Shown one piece after another: positions 33,360-41,720 of a stretch of 64,000 nucleotides of DNA. A program made the translations under genes and the position numbers. The notes beneath the pieces are model-generated. The model was not told the origin of the DNA, did not search any database, and saw nothing but the letters and a program-made list of their open reading frames with translations. Origin of the DNA: Eubacterium sp. (GTDB taxonomy: Bacteria > Bacillota > Clostridia > Lachnospirales > Lachnospiraceae); NCBI GenBank assembly GCA_017965495.1, contig JAGCPW010000044.1:1-64000 (forward strand), written 5' to 3'. The stretch's first letter is position 1, and every line of letters starts with the position of its first letter.

Positions 33360-34625
33360 ATGGCAAGTGAATTTATGAAAATTATTGAGGCACTATCAAA
33401 GGAAAAGGGCATCGAGAAAGATGTTTTGTTTGACGTGATCGAGACTAACTTACAGGTTGCTTATAAGAACAACTTTAAGAAAGAGGAAAACTCACACGTA
33501 GTTATCGATAGAGAGACTGGTGAGTATCACGTTTATTCAGTGAAGGAAGTTGTTGAGGAGAGCATGGATGATATTTCAGAGATCAATCTAGAAGATGCTA
33601 AACTCATTAATCCTGATGCAAAGATTGGCGATACAGTAGAAGTAGAAGTTGATTCAAAAGACTTTGGACGTATTGCTATTTCTAGTGCAAAGAATGGTAT
33701 CCTTCAGAAACTTAAAGAAGAAGAGAGAAAGAGCGTATACGATAAGTATATCGAGAAGAAAGGTCAGCTTATCACTGGTATTGTTCAAAGAATCAATGGA
33801 AGAACAATCAATATCAGTCTAGATAATGCAGACACAATTCTAACAGACAAAGAGCAGGCTCCAGGTGAGCACTTTAGACCACACGATAGAATTAAACTAT
33901 ACGTGGTAGATGTTAAAAACGAGAAGCGTGGTCCTAGAATTATTGTTTCTAGAACTCATGCTGAATTAGTTAGAAAGCTATTTGAACTTGAAGTATCAGA
34001 AATAGCAGATGGCACAGTTGAGATTAAGGGCGTGGCTAGAGAAGCTGGTTCTCGTTCAAAGATTTCAGTTTACTCACACAACGAAGATGTGGATGCAGTA
34101 GGTGCATGTGTAGGTGTTAACGGCGAGAGAGTTAACGCTGTTGTTGATGAACTTCAAAATGAGAAGATTGATATCGTTACTTGGAGTAACAACCCAGCGA
34201 TCTTAATAGAGAACGCACTTAGCCCATCAAAGGTTATCGACGTTTTGGCTGATCCAGAAAACAAGGAAGCTACAGTAATTGTTCCAGATTCACAGCTATC
34301 ACTTGCTATCGGTAAAGAAGGTCAAAATGCACGTCTTGCTGCTAAACTTACTGAGTATAAGATTGACATCAAGAGTGAGGCTCAGGCTAAGGAAGAAGGA
34401 ATCCAGTACGTATTTGACGAGGAAGACTTCTATGATGATGAGTACTATGATGGCGAGTACGAGGATGAGTACGATGACGAGTACGATATGGAATACGAAG
34501 ATGAGTACGATGAGGAAGAAGAGTACGATGCTGAGTATGACGACGAAGTAGAAGAGACTGACGAGAAGGCTGACGATAAAGAAGAAAAGGAAGATAAGGA
34601 CGAAGACGCTAAAGAGGAGGAATAA
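33360..34625 (+). CDS. nusA: transcription factor NusA with a long acidic tail
   Basis: 421 residues. NusA binds RNA polymerase and nascent RNA and modulates pausing, termination and antitermination. Order: N-terminal RNAP-binding domain (about 1-125), S1 domain (about 130-205), two KH domains (about 210-345, with VGACVGVNGERVNAVV and SLAIGKEGQNARLAAKL). After about residue 355 comes a roughly 65-residue tail almost wholly of Asp, Glu, Tyr and later Lys, including repeated DEYD units. Gram-positive NusA usually ends soon after KH2, so the tail is an addition. It overlaps nothing and ends three bases before infB; the customary ylxR and ylxQ genes are absent. Confidence 0.95.
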   Translation: MASEFMKIIEALSKEKGIEKDVLFDVIETNLQVAYKNNFKKEENSHVVIDRETGEYHVYSVKEVVEESMDDISEINLEDAKLINPDAKIGDTVEVEVDSKDFGRIAISSAKNGILQKLKEEERKSVYDKYIEKKGQLITGIVQRINGRTINISLDNADTILTDKEQAPGEHFRPHDRIKLYVVDVKNEKRGPRIIVSRTHAELVRKLFELEVSEIADGTVEIKGVAREAGSRSKISVYSHNEDVDAVGACVGVNGERVNAVVDELQNEKIDIVTWSNNPAILIENALSPSKVIDVLADPENKEATVIVPDSQLSLAIGKEGQNARLAAKLTEYKIDIKSEAQAKEEGIQYVFDEEDFYDDEYYDGEYEDEYDDEYDMEYEDEYDEEEEYDAEYDDEVEETDEKADDKEEKEDKDEDAKEEE

Positions 34626-34628
34626 ACT

Positions 34629-37271
34629 ATGGCAAAAATGAGAGTTCATGAAGTTGCCAAAGAATTGGACGTTAAAAGTAAAGATGTAGTTGAATTCCTC
34701 GCTAGTGAAGGCGTCGAAGTCAAAGCACAAAGTTCAATTGAAGACGACAACATAGAAAAAGTTAGAAAGCATTTTGGCGGAGCCGCTAAAAAGTCTGACG
34801 ACAAAAAAGAAGAAAAGCCAAAGAAAAAGACTACTAAAAAGAAGGCTGAGTCAAAGGAAGAAAAAGCAGAAGAGAAGGCTGAAGAAAAAGAAGAAGAATC
34901 TTCAGATGAAGAAGAAAAGAAACCACGTGTGATTATTACTAGTCGTGGTGTATTAAAGACAGGCGAAGGTTCTAAAGACGGAAAGAAGAAACGTAAACAC
35001 AGAAGCTCAAGTGAGCACAAGCACCACGGTGAACACAAGAAGCGTAAGAAAAGATCAAGTTCTTCTGAGTCTGAGGGAACAACAAAGAAAAGAAGAAAGA
35101 AAAAATCTACTGACGAGGCTGCAGCTAAGGCTAAGGAAACTGAGAAGAAGACTGAAGAGAAGGCGGCAGAGAAGCCAGAGGAGAAAAAAGAAGAAAAACC
35201 TGCTAAGCCTAAGAAGAAGGGCAGAAAGATTACAGGTCCTGTTTCTGATGGTAAGAGAGGCGGAGTTGTAAAGAAAGCTGCTCCATCAGACGATGGTGAA
35301 AAGCCAAGTAGAGGTAGAAAGCATCGTCCAGAGAAGATGGAAGTGCGTAAAGATGATGCACCATCTAAGGGTAAAGGCAGAAAGAAAAATAATAAGAGAA
35401 GAGATAACAGAAACGCGGATAGAAGATTTGAGGATGGCCCAAGCGGCAGAAAGGCACGTGACTTCTCAAAACAGAAACTTACTAAGCCTAAGAAGAAAGA
35501 AGAGAAGCGCGAAGAAATCAAAGTTATCGAAGTGCCAGACGTTATCACTATTGGCGAGTTAGCTGAGAGAATGAAGATGACTTCATCAGATGTAATCAAA
35601 AAACTTTTCTTAGAAGGTAAGATGGTAACAGTTAACACTGAGCTTACTTTCGAGGATGCAGAAGAGATTGCTATTGGCTATGACATCATCTGCGAGAAAG
35701 AAGAAAAAGTAGACATCATAGAAGAGTTGCTTAAGGAAGACGAGGAGAACGAGGCAGATATGGAAAAACGTCCTCCAGTAGTCTGTGTTATGGGTCACGT
35801 TGACCACGGTAAAACTTCACTTCTAGATGCTATTAGAGAGACAAACGTGATAGAAGGCGAAGCTGGTGGTATCACACAGCATATCGGTGCTTCTGTAGTT
35901 GAAATCAATGGAAGAAAGATTACATTCCTTGATACTCCAGGACACGAGGCGTTTACTTCTATGCGTATGCGTGGTGCACAGTCTACAGATATCGCTATCT
36001 TAGTAGTAGCTGCTGACGACGGTGTTATGCCACAGACAGTTGAGGCTATCAACCATGCTAGAGCAGCTGGAATTGAAATCATTGTTGCAATCAATAAGAT
36101 TGATAAACCAGGTGCAGATATAAACAGAGTTATGCAGGGTCTATCTGAGCACGAACTCCTTTCAACAGAGTGGGGTGGAAATGTTGAGATGGTTCCAGTG
36201 TCAGCTAAGTCAAAACATGGTATTGATGACCTTCTAGAGATGGTTCTTCTACAAGCTGACGTACTTGAGCTTAAGGCTAATCCTAACCGTGAGGCTAGAG
36301 GTATCATTGTAGAGGCTAAACTAGATAAAGGTAAGGGACCTGTTGCTACAGCTCTTATCCAAAAGGGTACACTTAAGATTGGTGACCATGTGGCTGCTGG
36401 TGCCACACACGGTAAAGTGCGTGCTATGGCAGATCACAGAGGTAAAGCAATCGAAAAAGCTGGCCCATCTACACCAGTTGAGATTCTTGGTCTTAACGGT
36501 GTTCCAAATGCCGGTGAAGTATTTGTATCTACAAAGACTTCAGCAGAGGCTAAGGACTTTGCCGCTACATTTGTAGAGGACAGCAAGCAGAAGATGCTTG
36601 AGAAGAATAAATTTAGAATTACACTTGAAGATCTTAACTCACAGATTGAAGCTGGTGAACTTAAAGAACTTAACCTTATTGTTAAGGCTGACGTTCAAGG
36701 TTCAGTGGAAGCTGTTAAGCAGAGTCTAACTAAGCTTTCAAACGACGAAGTAGAAGTTAAGGTTATCCACGACGGTGCTGGTAACATTTCAGAGTCAGAC
36801 GTTATTCTAGCTTCTGCGTCAAACGCAGTAATCATTGGATTTAACGTTAAGGCTGATGCTTTGGCTGAGGAGACTGCTCGTAACGAGAAAGTTGATATCA
36901 GACTATACGATGTAATCTATAACGCTATTGATGATATCGAAAGAGCTATGAAGGGTCTTCTTGCTCCAGTATACGAGGAGAGTGTTACAGGACACGCAGA
37001 GGTTCGTCAAATATTCAAGGCTTCTGGTGTTGGTAATATCGCCGGTGCATACGTGGAAGACGGTTGGATCGAGAGAGGATGTAAAGTCCGCATCACTCGT
37101 GAAGGCGATCAAATCTTTGAAGGTGATCTTGCTTCACTTAAACGTTTCAAAGATGACGTTAAAGAAGTTAAAGCTGGATTCGAGTGTGGTCTTGTGTTTG
37201 AAGACTTTGACGATGTACAAGAGGGCGACAGAGTAGAAGCATACGTAATGCACGAAGTTGCTAGACAATAA
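34629..37271 (+). CDS. infB: translation initiation factor IF-2
   Basis: 880 residues. GTPase that brings fMet-tRNA to the 30S start complex. N-terminal IF2-N motif (1-50, [20 protein letters not shown]); a very long Lys/Glu/Arg-rich linker (about 55-295); a second IF2-N repeat (about 305-350, [20 protein letters not shown]); G domain with GHVDHGKT starting at residue 389, DTPGHEAF and NKID; then domains II-IV. Spacing to nusA is three bases and the SD GAGGAGG lies inside the nusA end. The highly charged linker is translated from A/G-rich DNA. Confidence 0.97.
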   Translation: MAKMRVHEVAKELDVKSKDVVEFLASEGVEVKAQSSIEDDNIEKVRKHFGGAAKKSDDKKEEKPKKKTTKKKAESKEEKAEEKAEEKEEESSDEEEKKPRVIITSRGVLKTGEGSKDGKKKRKHRSSSEHKHHGEHKKRKKRSSSSESEGTTKKRRKKKSTDEAAAKAKETEKKTEEKAAEKPEEKKEEKPAKPKKKGRKITGPVSDGKRGGVVKKAAPSDDGEKPSRGRKHRPEKMEVRKDDAPSKGKGRKKNNKRRDNRNADRRFEDGPSGRKARDFSKQKLTKPKKKEEKREEIKVIEVPDVITIGELAERMKMTSSDVIKKLFLEGKMVTVNTELTFEDAEEIAIGYDIICEKEEKVDIIEELLKEDEENEADMEKRPPVVCVMGHVDHGKTSLLDAIRETNVIEGEAGGITQHIGASVVEINGRKITFLDTPGHEAFTSMRMRGAQSTDIAILVVAADDGVMPQTVEAINHARAAGIEIIVAINKIDKPGADINRVMQGLSEHELLSTEWGGNVEMVPVSAKSKHGIDDLLEMVLLQADVLELKANPNREARGIIVEAKLDKGKGPVATALIQKGTLKIGDHVAAGATHGKVRAMADHRGKAIEKAGPSTPVEILGLNGVPNAGEVFVSTKTSAEAKDFAATFVEDSKQKMLEKNKFRITLEDLNSQIEAGELKELNLIVKADVQGSVEAVKQSLTKLSNDEVEVKVIHDGAGNISESDVILASASNAVIIGFNVKADALAEETARNEKVDIRLYDVIYNAIDDIERAMKGLLAPVYEESVTGHAEVRQIFKASGVGNIAGAYVEDGWIERGCKVRITREGDQIFEGDLASLKRFKDDVKEVKAGFECGLVFEDFDDVQEGDRVEAYVMHEVARQ

Positions 37272-37276
37272 AACTA

Positions 37277-37298
37277 TAGCGAGCATATTTGCTCGCTA
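37277..37298 (+). other. hairpin between infB and rbfA
   Basis: TAGCGAGC (37277-37284), ATATTT, GCTCGCTA (37291-37298), with no T run after it. It is more likely an mRNA-stability or processing hairpin than a terminator, since rbfA follows at once. Confidence 0.7.
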
Positions 37299-37319
37299 AT
37301 AGTGTTTAAGGATGAAATT

Positions 37320-37700
37320 ATGAAAAAAGGTAGTATTAAAAACAACCGAATAAATATGGAAGTTCAAAGAGAACTTGGAGTTATCATCAGGGAACTTAAA
37401 GATCCAAGAATTGCAATGATGACAACAGTAGTGGCTGTGGAAGTGGCTACTGACTTAAAGACTGCAAAGGTATTTATCAGCGTGCTAGGTGACGACAAAG
37501 CCAAAGAAGACACAATGGAAGGTCTAAAGAGTGCTAAAGGCTTTATTAGAAAAGAACTAGCGCACACTATTAATCTACGTAATACTCCAGAGTTAGAATT
37601 TGTATACGATGAGTCAATCGAGTATGGAATGAAACTTTCAAAAATGATTGATGATTTGCATGTGGATTCAGACGATGAGTCAGACTCAGAGGAGGCTTAA
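37320..37700 (+). CDS. rbfA: 30S ribosome-binding factor RbfA
   Basis: 126 residues, KH-like cold-shock protein that helps mature the 5' end of 16S rRNA. Family marks are NRINMEVQRELGVIIRELKDPRI, of which NMEVQRELGVIIREL is most telling, and a C-terminal PELEFVYDESIEYGMKL. The last 15 residues are acidic. ATG 37320 is preferred with AAGGATG as SD; an in-frame GTG at 37302 would add six residues with no SD. It ends one base before nrnA and carries the nrnA SD. Confidence 0.94.
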   Translation: MKKGSIKNNRINMEVQRELGVIIRELKDPRIAMMTTVVAVEVATDLKTAKVFISVLGDDKAKEDTMEGLKSAKGFIRKELAHTINLRNTPELEFVYDESIEYGMKLSKMIDDLHVDSDDESDSEEA

Positions 37701-37701
37701 T

Positions 37702-38649
37702 ATGATGAAGATTAATGACATTATTGGTGATGCTACAAAGATTGGTATAGCAGGACACATCAGACCAGATGGAGACTGCATTGGTTCTTGTATGTCTCTT
37801 TACAATTACCTAAAGAAGAACAGACCTGAACTTGATGTGAAAGTTCATCTTGAGTATGTGGACCCTAAATACACAATTATCGATAACACAGATGATATAG
37901 ACACTGGAGATTTTGACGGAACAGTTTATGATTTGTTTATCGCACTTGATACAGCATCAGTTGATAGACTTGGCAAGAACGCTGAGTACTTTGAAAAAGC
38001 AAAGAGAACATTTTGTATAGATCATCACAAGAGTAACGATGGTTACGCAGATGAAAACATAGTAGAGGCAAATGCTAGTTCAGCTTGTGAGGTTTTGTTT
38101 GACACTTTGGATGTGGACTTGTTTGACGAGAGTATCGCTGCTCCTATGTATATGGGAATTGCTTGCGACTCAGGCGTGTTTAGATTCCAAAACACAAAGC
38201 CAAGAACTCTACGCATTGCAGCAAAGATGATGGAGTTTGGTATCAACCACAACGAAATCTTAGAAGAGACTTTCTATAAGAAGTCATACAACCAGATGAT
38301 GATTACAGCTAAAATCCAGACTAACACAGTTGTCACTATGGATGGCCAAGTAATCTATGGTTATTGTACAAGTGAACTTATGGAAAAATATGGTCTTACC
38401 ACAAATGACCTAGATGCAGTAATTGCTTCTATTAGAAATGTATCAGGCGTGGAAGTTGCTATGTTTGCATACCAGCTTGATGAGAATAAATACAAAGTGA
38501 GCCTTCGCTCAAAAGACAGAGTAGACGTAAGTAAGATTGCGGTTACCTTTGGCGGTGGCGGACACAAAAGAGCTGCCGGCTTTGATATTGAGGGCGACAA
38601 AGACAGCGTAATAAAAGACGTACTTGCAGAAATAGAAAAAGAGTTTTAA
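37702..38649 (+). CDS. nrnA: DHH-family phosphoesterase, NrnA-type oligoribonuclease/pAp phosphatase
   Basis: 315 residues. DHH/DHHA1 protein with HIRPDGDCIGS (metal ligands D23, D25), a DTASVDR block, CIDHHKS, and the C-terminal DHHA1 motif GGGGHKRAAGF. NrnA homologues in Firmicutes degrade short RNA (nanoRNA) and 3'-phosphoadenosine 5'-phosphate; some members hydrolyse c-di-AMP products. It starts at ATG 37702 (or 37705) behind GAGGAGG at the end of rbfA. An in-frame upstream ATG at 37648 would overlap rbfA by 53 bases and lacks an SD. The stop codon directly abuts truB. Confidence 0.92.
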   Translation: MMKINDIIGDATKIGIAGHIRPDGDCIGSCMSLYNYLKKNRPELDVKVHLEYVDPKYTIIDNTDDIDTGDFDGTVYDLFIALDTASVDRLGKNAEYFEKAKRTFCIDHHKSNDGYADENIVEANASSACEVLFDTLDVDLFDESIAAPMYMGIACDSGVFRFQNTKPRTLRIAAKMMEFGINHNEILEETFYKKSYNQMMITAKIQTNTVVTMDGQVIYGYCTSELMEKYGLTTNDLDAVIASIRNVSGVEVAMFAYQLDENKYKVSLRSKDRVDVSKIAVTFGGGGHKRAAGFDIEGDKDSVIKDVLAEIEKEF

Positions 38650-39558
38650 ATGATAAATGGTGTAATTAACGTATACAAAGAGCCAGGTTTCACATCGCAT
38701 GATGTGGTGGCTAAGTTGCGTGGAATATTAAAACAAAAAAAGATTGGTCATATGGGAACGCTTGATCCAAATGCGGTGGGAGTTTTGCCTGTTTGTCTTG
38801 GAAAAGCAACTAAGCTTTGCGACGTTCTATCCGAGAAAGACAAAACATACAAAGCCACACTTTTACTAGGAACAGTAACCAAGACTCAAGATATCTTCGG
38901 CAAAGTCACAAGCAAAGCTTTAGAAGAAGAAATTGAAGCTTTGGACGAAGAGACGGTTATCAAAACTATCAAAAGTTATATTGGTGACTACGAGCAGATT
39001 CCACCTATGTTTAGCGCAATCAAAATCAAAGGTCAAAAGCTTTACGATTTAGCTAGACGAGGAGAGGAAGTAGAGCGCCCAGCAAGACATTGCAAGATTA
39101 TTGATATAAGAATTTTAGGAATTGAACTTCCAAGAGTTTTTATAGAAGTAACTTGCTCTAAAGGTACATACATTAGAACACTTTGTCACGACATTGGAAA
39201 AGACTTAAGCGTTGGTGGTTGCATGGAAAATCTAACTCGTACCCAGGTTGATAGATTTAATGTGAGTGATGCAGTACTTTTAGAAGATATTGAAAAAGCT
39301 AGAGATAATGGCACATTAGATAGCCTTATCACACCAATAGATGACATCTTAGATAGTTACTCAAAATGCGTGGTTTCAGATGAAGCAGAAAAACTCGTTA
39401 TGAATGGAAACATTTTTACATCGGGCGATACCAAGTTTAAGATGAACCACGAAGATGGACAGATAGTCCGAGTGTACAAAGAAGATGATTCATTTATCGG
39501 ACTTTATAAATATTACGCAGGCAAAAGAATTTACAAACCAGAAAAAATGTTTATTTAA
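38650..39558 (+). CDS. truB: tRNA pseudouridine(55) synthase TruB
   Basis: 302 residues. Makes pseudouridine 55 in the T loop of tRNAs. Visible motifs: NVYKEPGFTSHDVV, KIGHMGTLDPNAVGVLPV with the catalytic Asp in GTLDP, and CSKGTYIRTLCHDIG. The ATG follows the nrnA stop without any gap, so translation is coupled. The C-terminal part after about residue 235 is a PUA-like extension. Position between nrnA and ribF is standard for Firmicutes. Confidence 0.96.
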   Translation: MINGVINVYKEPGFTSHDVVAKLRGILKQKKIGHMGTLDPNAVGVLPVCLGKATKLCDVLSEKDKTYKATLLLGTVTKTQDIFGKVTSKALEEEIEALDEETVIKTIKSYIGDYEQIPPMFSAIKIKGQKLYDLARRGEEVERPARHCKIIDIRILGIELPRVFIEVTCSKGTYIRTLCHDIGKDLSVGGCMENLTRTQVDRFNVSDAVLLEDIEKARDNGTLDSLITPIDDILDSYSKCVVSDEAEKLVMNGNIFTSGDTKFKMNHEDGQIVRVYKEDDSFIGLYKYYAGKRIYKPEKMFI

Positions 39559-39560
39559 TT

Positions 39561-40466
39561 ATGAAAATTATTGAATTTAGTGATGGAATAAAACTAAATA
39601 ATACAATCGTTACAGTTGGAAAGTTTGATGGAATCCATAAGGGTCATGAAAAACTTTTAGACACAATGGCTGAAAATGCCAATGGTCGTAAAAAAGTGGT
39701 TCTTACCTTTGCAGATTCACCTGATGCTTTTCTAAACGACGAGAGCAAGAAGAGTATTTTCACTGAGACAGAAAAAAGACTTATCTGTGATGCTTTGGGA
39801 GTGGATGTGTATATGAGTATGCCTCTTACCAAAGAGTTTTTGAGTATGACTCCAGAAGAGTTTGTGGAGAAAGTCCTAAAAGATAAAATTGGTGCTACGG
39901 AAATTGTTTGTGGTCCTGATTTTAAATTTGGCGCTGGCGCCAAAGGAGACATTTGGTTTTTAAAAGAAAACCAAGTCAAAAACAATATGGCTGTTACAGT
40001 TATTGAAAAAGAGCAGTATCACAACACAGACATTAGCAGTACAGAGATTAGAGAAAAGATAGCCGAGGGCAAGATAGAAGAAGTAAATGAGATGCTAGAT
40101 CATCCATATACTATTACTGGAAAAGTGGAGAAGGGAAAAAGTCTTGGTAGAACTATTGAACTACCAACAGCCAATATTATTCCAGACCCTAATAAACTTC
40201 TTCCCCCTAACGGCGTTTATAGAACAGTAGTTTACTCAAAACATATGAGTTATCCTGCCATTACAAATATTGGTGTTAATCCAACTGTGGAAGATACAGA
40301 GGAGATTAGAGTAGAATCACACATCTTGAATTTTAAAGATGATTTGTATGGCGAGATTATAGATGTAAGATTTTATGAGTTCATTAGACCAGAGAAAAAA
40401 TTTCAGTCTGTGGACGAATTAAAGGAACAAATCATGAAAGACATGTCTAAATTATTAAAGCAATAA
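39561..40466 (+). CDS. ribF: bifunctional riboflavin kinase / FAD synthetase
   Basis: 301 residues. The N-terminal nucleotidyltransferase domain (about 1-175, FDGIHKGHEKLL and CGPDFKFGAGAKGD) adds AMP to FMN; the C-terminal flavokinase domain (about 180-301, GKSLGRTIELPTANI, NGVYRT, NIGVNPTV, ESHILNF) phosphorylates riboflavin. It starts two bases after truB with no separate SD, so it depends on coupled translation. No FMN riboswitch is seen before it, as expected for the housekeeping copy. Confidence 0.95.
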   Translation: MKIIEFSDGIKLNNTIVTVGKFDGIHKGHEKLLDTMAENANGRKKVVLTFADSPDAFLNDESKKSIFTETEKRLICDALGVDVYMSMPLTKEFLSMTPEEFVEKVLKDKIGATEIVCGPDFKFGAGAKGDIWFLKENQVKNNMAVTVIEKEQYHNTDISSTEIREKIAEGKIEEVNEMLDHPYTITGKVEKGKSLGRTIELPTANIIPDPNKLLPPNGVYRTVVYSKHMSYPAITNIGVNPTVEDTEEIRVESHILNFKDDLYGEIIDVRFYEFIRPEKKFQSVDELKEQIMKDMSKLLKQ

Positions 40467-40471
40467 AGTCC

Positions 40472-40500
40472 TTTACAATATATGGGGCGTATGCTAATAT
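40472..40500 (+). promoter_or_regulatory. promoter of rpsO
   Basis: TTTACA (40472-40477), 17-base spacer, TAATAT (40495-40500), with TGC before -10 (extended -10). The transcript would start near 40507. Confidence 0.7.
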
Positions 40501-40518
40501 ATCTAAGCATGTTTAAAA

Positions 40519-40565
40519 CCTACACGAAGTGCTTGGACACTCCGACCGGTACTTTAGTGTAAGGG
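40519..40565 (+). promoter_or_regulatory. structured rpsO leader, probable S15 autoregulatory site
   Basis: CCTACAC (40519-40525) faces GTGTAAGG (40557-40564), enclosing AGTG/CACT (40528-40531 with 40538-40541) and an ACCGGT segment, a small junction just before the SD. S15 represses its own mRNA by binding structured leaders in many bacteria, with different folds per lineage. Identification here is by position and foldability only. Confidence 0.45.
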
Positions 40566-40591
40566 GATAATAAAAATAGGAGGTAAAAACT

Positions 40592-40858
40592 ATGATTTCA
40601 AAAGAAGTTAAGGCTAAATTAACTGAAGAGTATGGTAAGTCACCTACAGACACTGGTTCACCAGCTGTACAGGTAGCTATCCTTACTTACAGAATTGGCG
40701 AACTTACAGAGCATCTAAAAGACCATGCTAAAGATCACCACTCAAGAAGAGGTCTTCTAAAGATGGTAGGTAAGAGACGTGGACTACTTGACTATATCAA
40801 AGCAAATGATATTGAAGAGTACAGAGAGTTAATTGAAAAGTTAGATATTAGAAAATAA
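40592..40858 (+). CDS. rpsO: 30S ribosomal protein S15
   Basis: 88 residues, four-helix protein that binds 16S rRNA at the central three-way junction. Standard motifs: [22 protein letters not shown], of which GSPAVQVA is diagnostic, and [22 protein letters not shown] (given in part). SD AGGAGG at 40578-40583. It has its own promoter and terminator, and is separated from pnp by 5.7 kb of accessory genes, whereas rpsO-pnp is usually adjacent. Confidence 0.97.
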   Translation: MISKEVKAKLTEEYGKSPTDTGSPAVQVAILTYRIGELTEHLKDHAKDHHSRRGLLKMVGKRRGLLDYIKANDIEEYRELIEKLDIRK

Positions 40859-40868
40859 TGAACAACAA

Positions 40869-40898
40869 AGAGTTTCGCTTTTGCGAAACTCTTTTTTT
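40869..40898 (+). terminator. terminator of rpsO
   Basis: GAGTTTCGC (40870-40878), TTTT, GCGAAACTC (40883-40891), T7. A strong intrinsic terminator right after the stop codon. Confidence 0.93.
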
Positions 40899-40976
40899 CG
40901 CGAAGCGAAATCAGAATAACTGCCCTTTCAAAATCATCTATCATATCGCGAAGCGAAATCAGAATAACTGCCCTTT
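40898..40976. repeat. 31-bp direct repeat, two copies
   Basis: TCGCGAAGCGAAATCAGAAT plus 11 further bases occurs at 40898-40928 and 40946-40976, 48 bases apart and identical. Each copy opens with the palindromic TTCGCGAA/TCGCGA core. The left copy begins in the T run of the rpsO terminator. Non-coding on both strands as far as I can see. Confidence 0.85.
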
Positions 40977-41050
40977 TAATCTGGCCAAATTTCATTTATA
41001 ATAACACCTAGGTAAAAGAAAACCGGATTAATAATAAGGAGGAAGTTATT

Positions 41051-41602
41051 ATGTCGCAAAATGTAACATCAGCTTTAACAATTATTTTAGCAATCGTTGC
41101 AACAATTGTGGGAATTGTATTTTTCTTACCACAAAAAAACAAAAACAAGTTTGGTAAGGTGTTTTCAAAGTTTCACGATTTCTTTAACTTTAAGACCCTA
41201 ATCGTGGACTATGTATTGAAAGGCATGTATATTCTTGCCACAGCAATGTGTATCTTTGGTGGTTTCTTCACAATCTTTACAGTGAAGACATATTACACTA
41301 CTACAGGCACTATGTTTAATCAAACTAGAGAAGCGCACAGTAGTTTAAGCATTGAAAATGTTGGAACAGGAATTTTGATTATGATTCTTGGCCCAATTAT
41401 TGTGAGAATAGTATATGAATTGATTATGCTAGCAATTATTGGAGTTAAGAACATTATTGAAATCAACAAAAAGATGGAATGTTGCAGTGATGGTGAGTCA
41501 AAGACTGAAACTGAGGAACCTACTTTTGTAGAGGAACCAGTAGTTAGTGCTCCTGTAGAACCGGAAGCACCAGACATACCAGACGATACACCAACAGTTT
41601 AA
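41051..41602 (+). CDS. membrane protein, possibly DUF4282-like
   Basis: 183 residues. Three hydrophobic stretches: about 7-27, 56-80 and 104-130. Between the first and second is an FxDFFNFKTLIVDYVLK block, and GPIIVRIVYELIMLAIIGVKNIIEI (in part) follows the third; this resembles DUF4282 proteins, a family without known function. The cytosolic tail (about 140-183) is rich in Glu, Pro and Val. TAAGGAGG precedes ATG 41051. The leader GGATTAATAATAAGGAGG closely matches that of the next gene (GGATTAATTATAGGAGG), so the two may be co-regulated, but a terminator lies between them. Confidence 0.72.
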   Translation: MSQNVTSALTIILAIVATIVGIVFFLPQKNKNKFGKVFSKFHDFFNFKTLIVDYVLKGMYILATAMCIFGGFFTIFTVKTYYTTTGTMFNQTREAHSSLSIENVGTGILIMILGPIIVRIVYELIMLAIIGVKNIIEINKKMECCSDGESKTETEEPTFVEEPVVSAPVEPEAPDIPDDTPTV

Positions 41603-41621
41603 TAAATCTAAATAGAAAAGG

Positions 41622-41656
41622 ATGGTTTTCAAGTTTTGAAAACCATTCTTTTTTTT
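41622..41656 (+). terminator. terminator after the membrane protein gene
   Basis: ATGGTTTTCAA (41622-41632), GTT, TTGAAAACCAT (41636-41646), then a long T run. Eleven-bp perfect stem. Confidence 0.92.
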
Positions 41657-41720
41657 ATTGAAATTTTGTGAGATAATACTATCTAGCGAAAGAGAACGGA
41701 TTAATTATAGGAGGTTTATT

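Noticed and set aside
34646..35638. A 330-codon open frame on the - strand opposite infB
   Set aside because: It is the mirror of the A/G-rich IF-2 linker. The Ser/Phe/Leu-rich translation is low-complexity, and the + strand frame is a certain infB.
35795..36406. A 203-codon - strand open frame inside infB
   Set aside because: Antisense to the conserved G domain of IF-2, with no SD and no recognisable protein.
40792..40995. - strand open frame containing the repeated peptide RAVILISLR
   Set aside because: The repetition only reflects the 31-bp DNA repeat, and the frame runs back through the rpsO terminator into rpsO.
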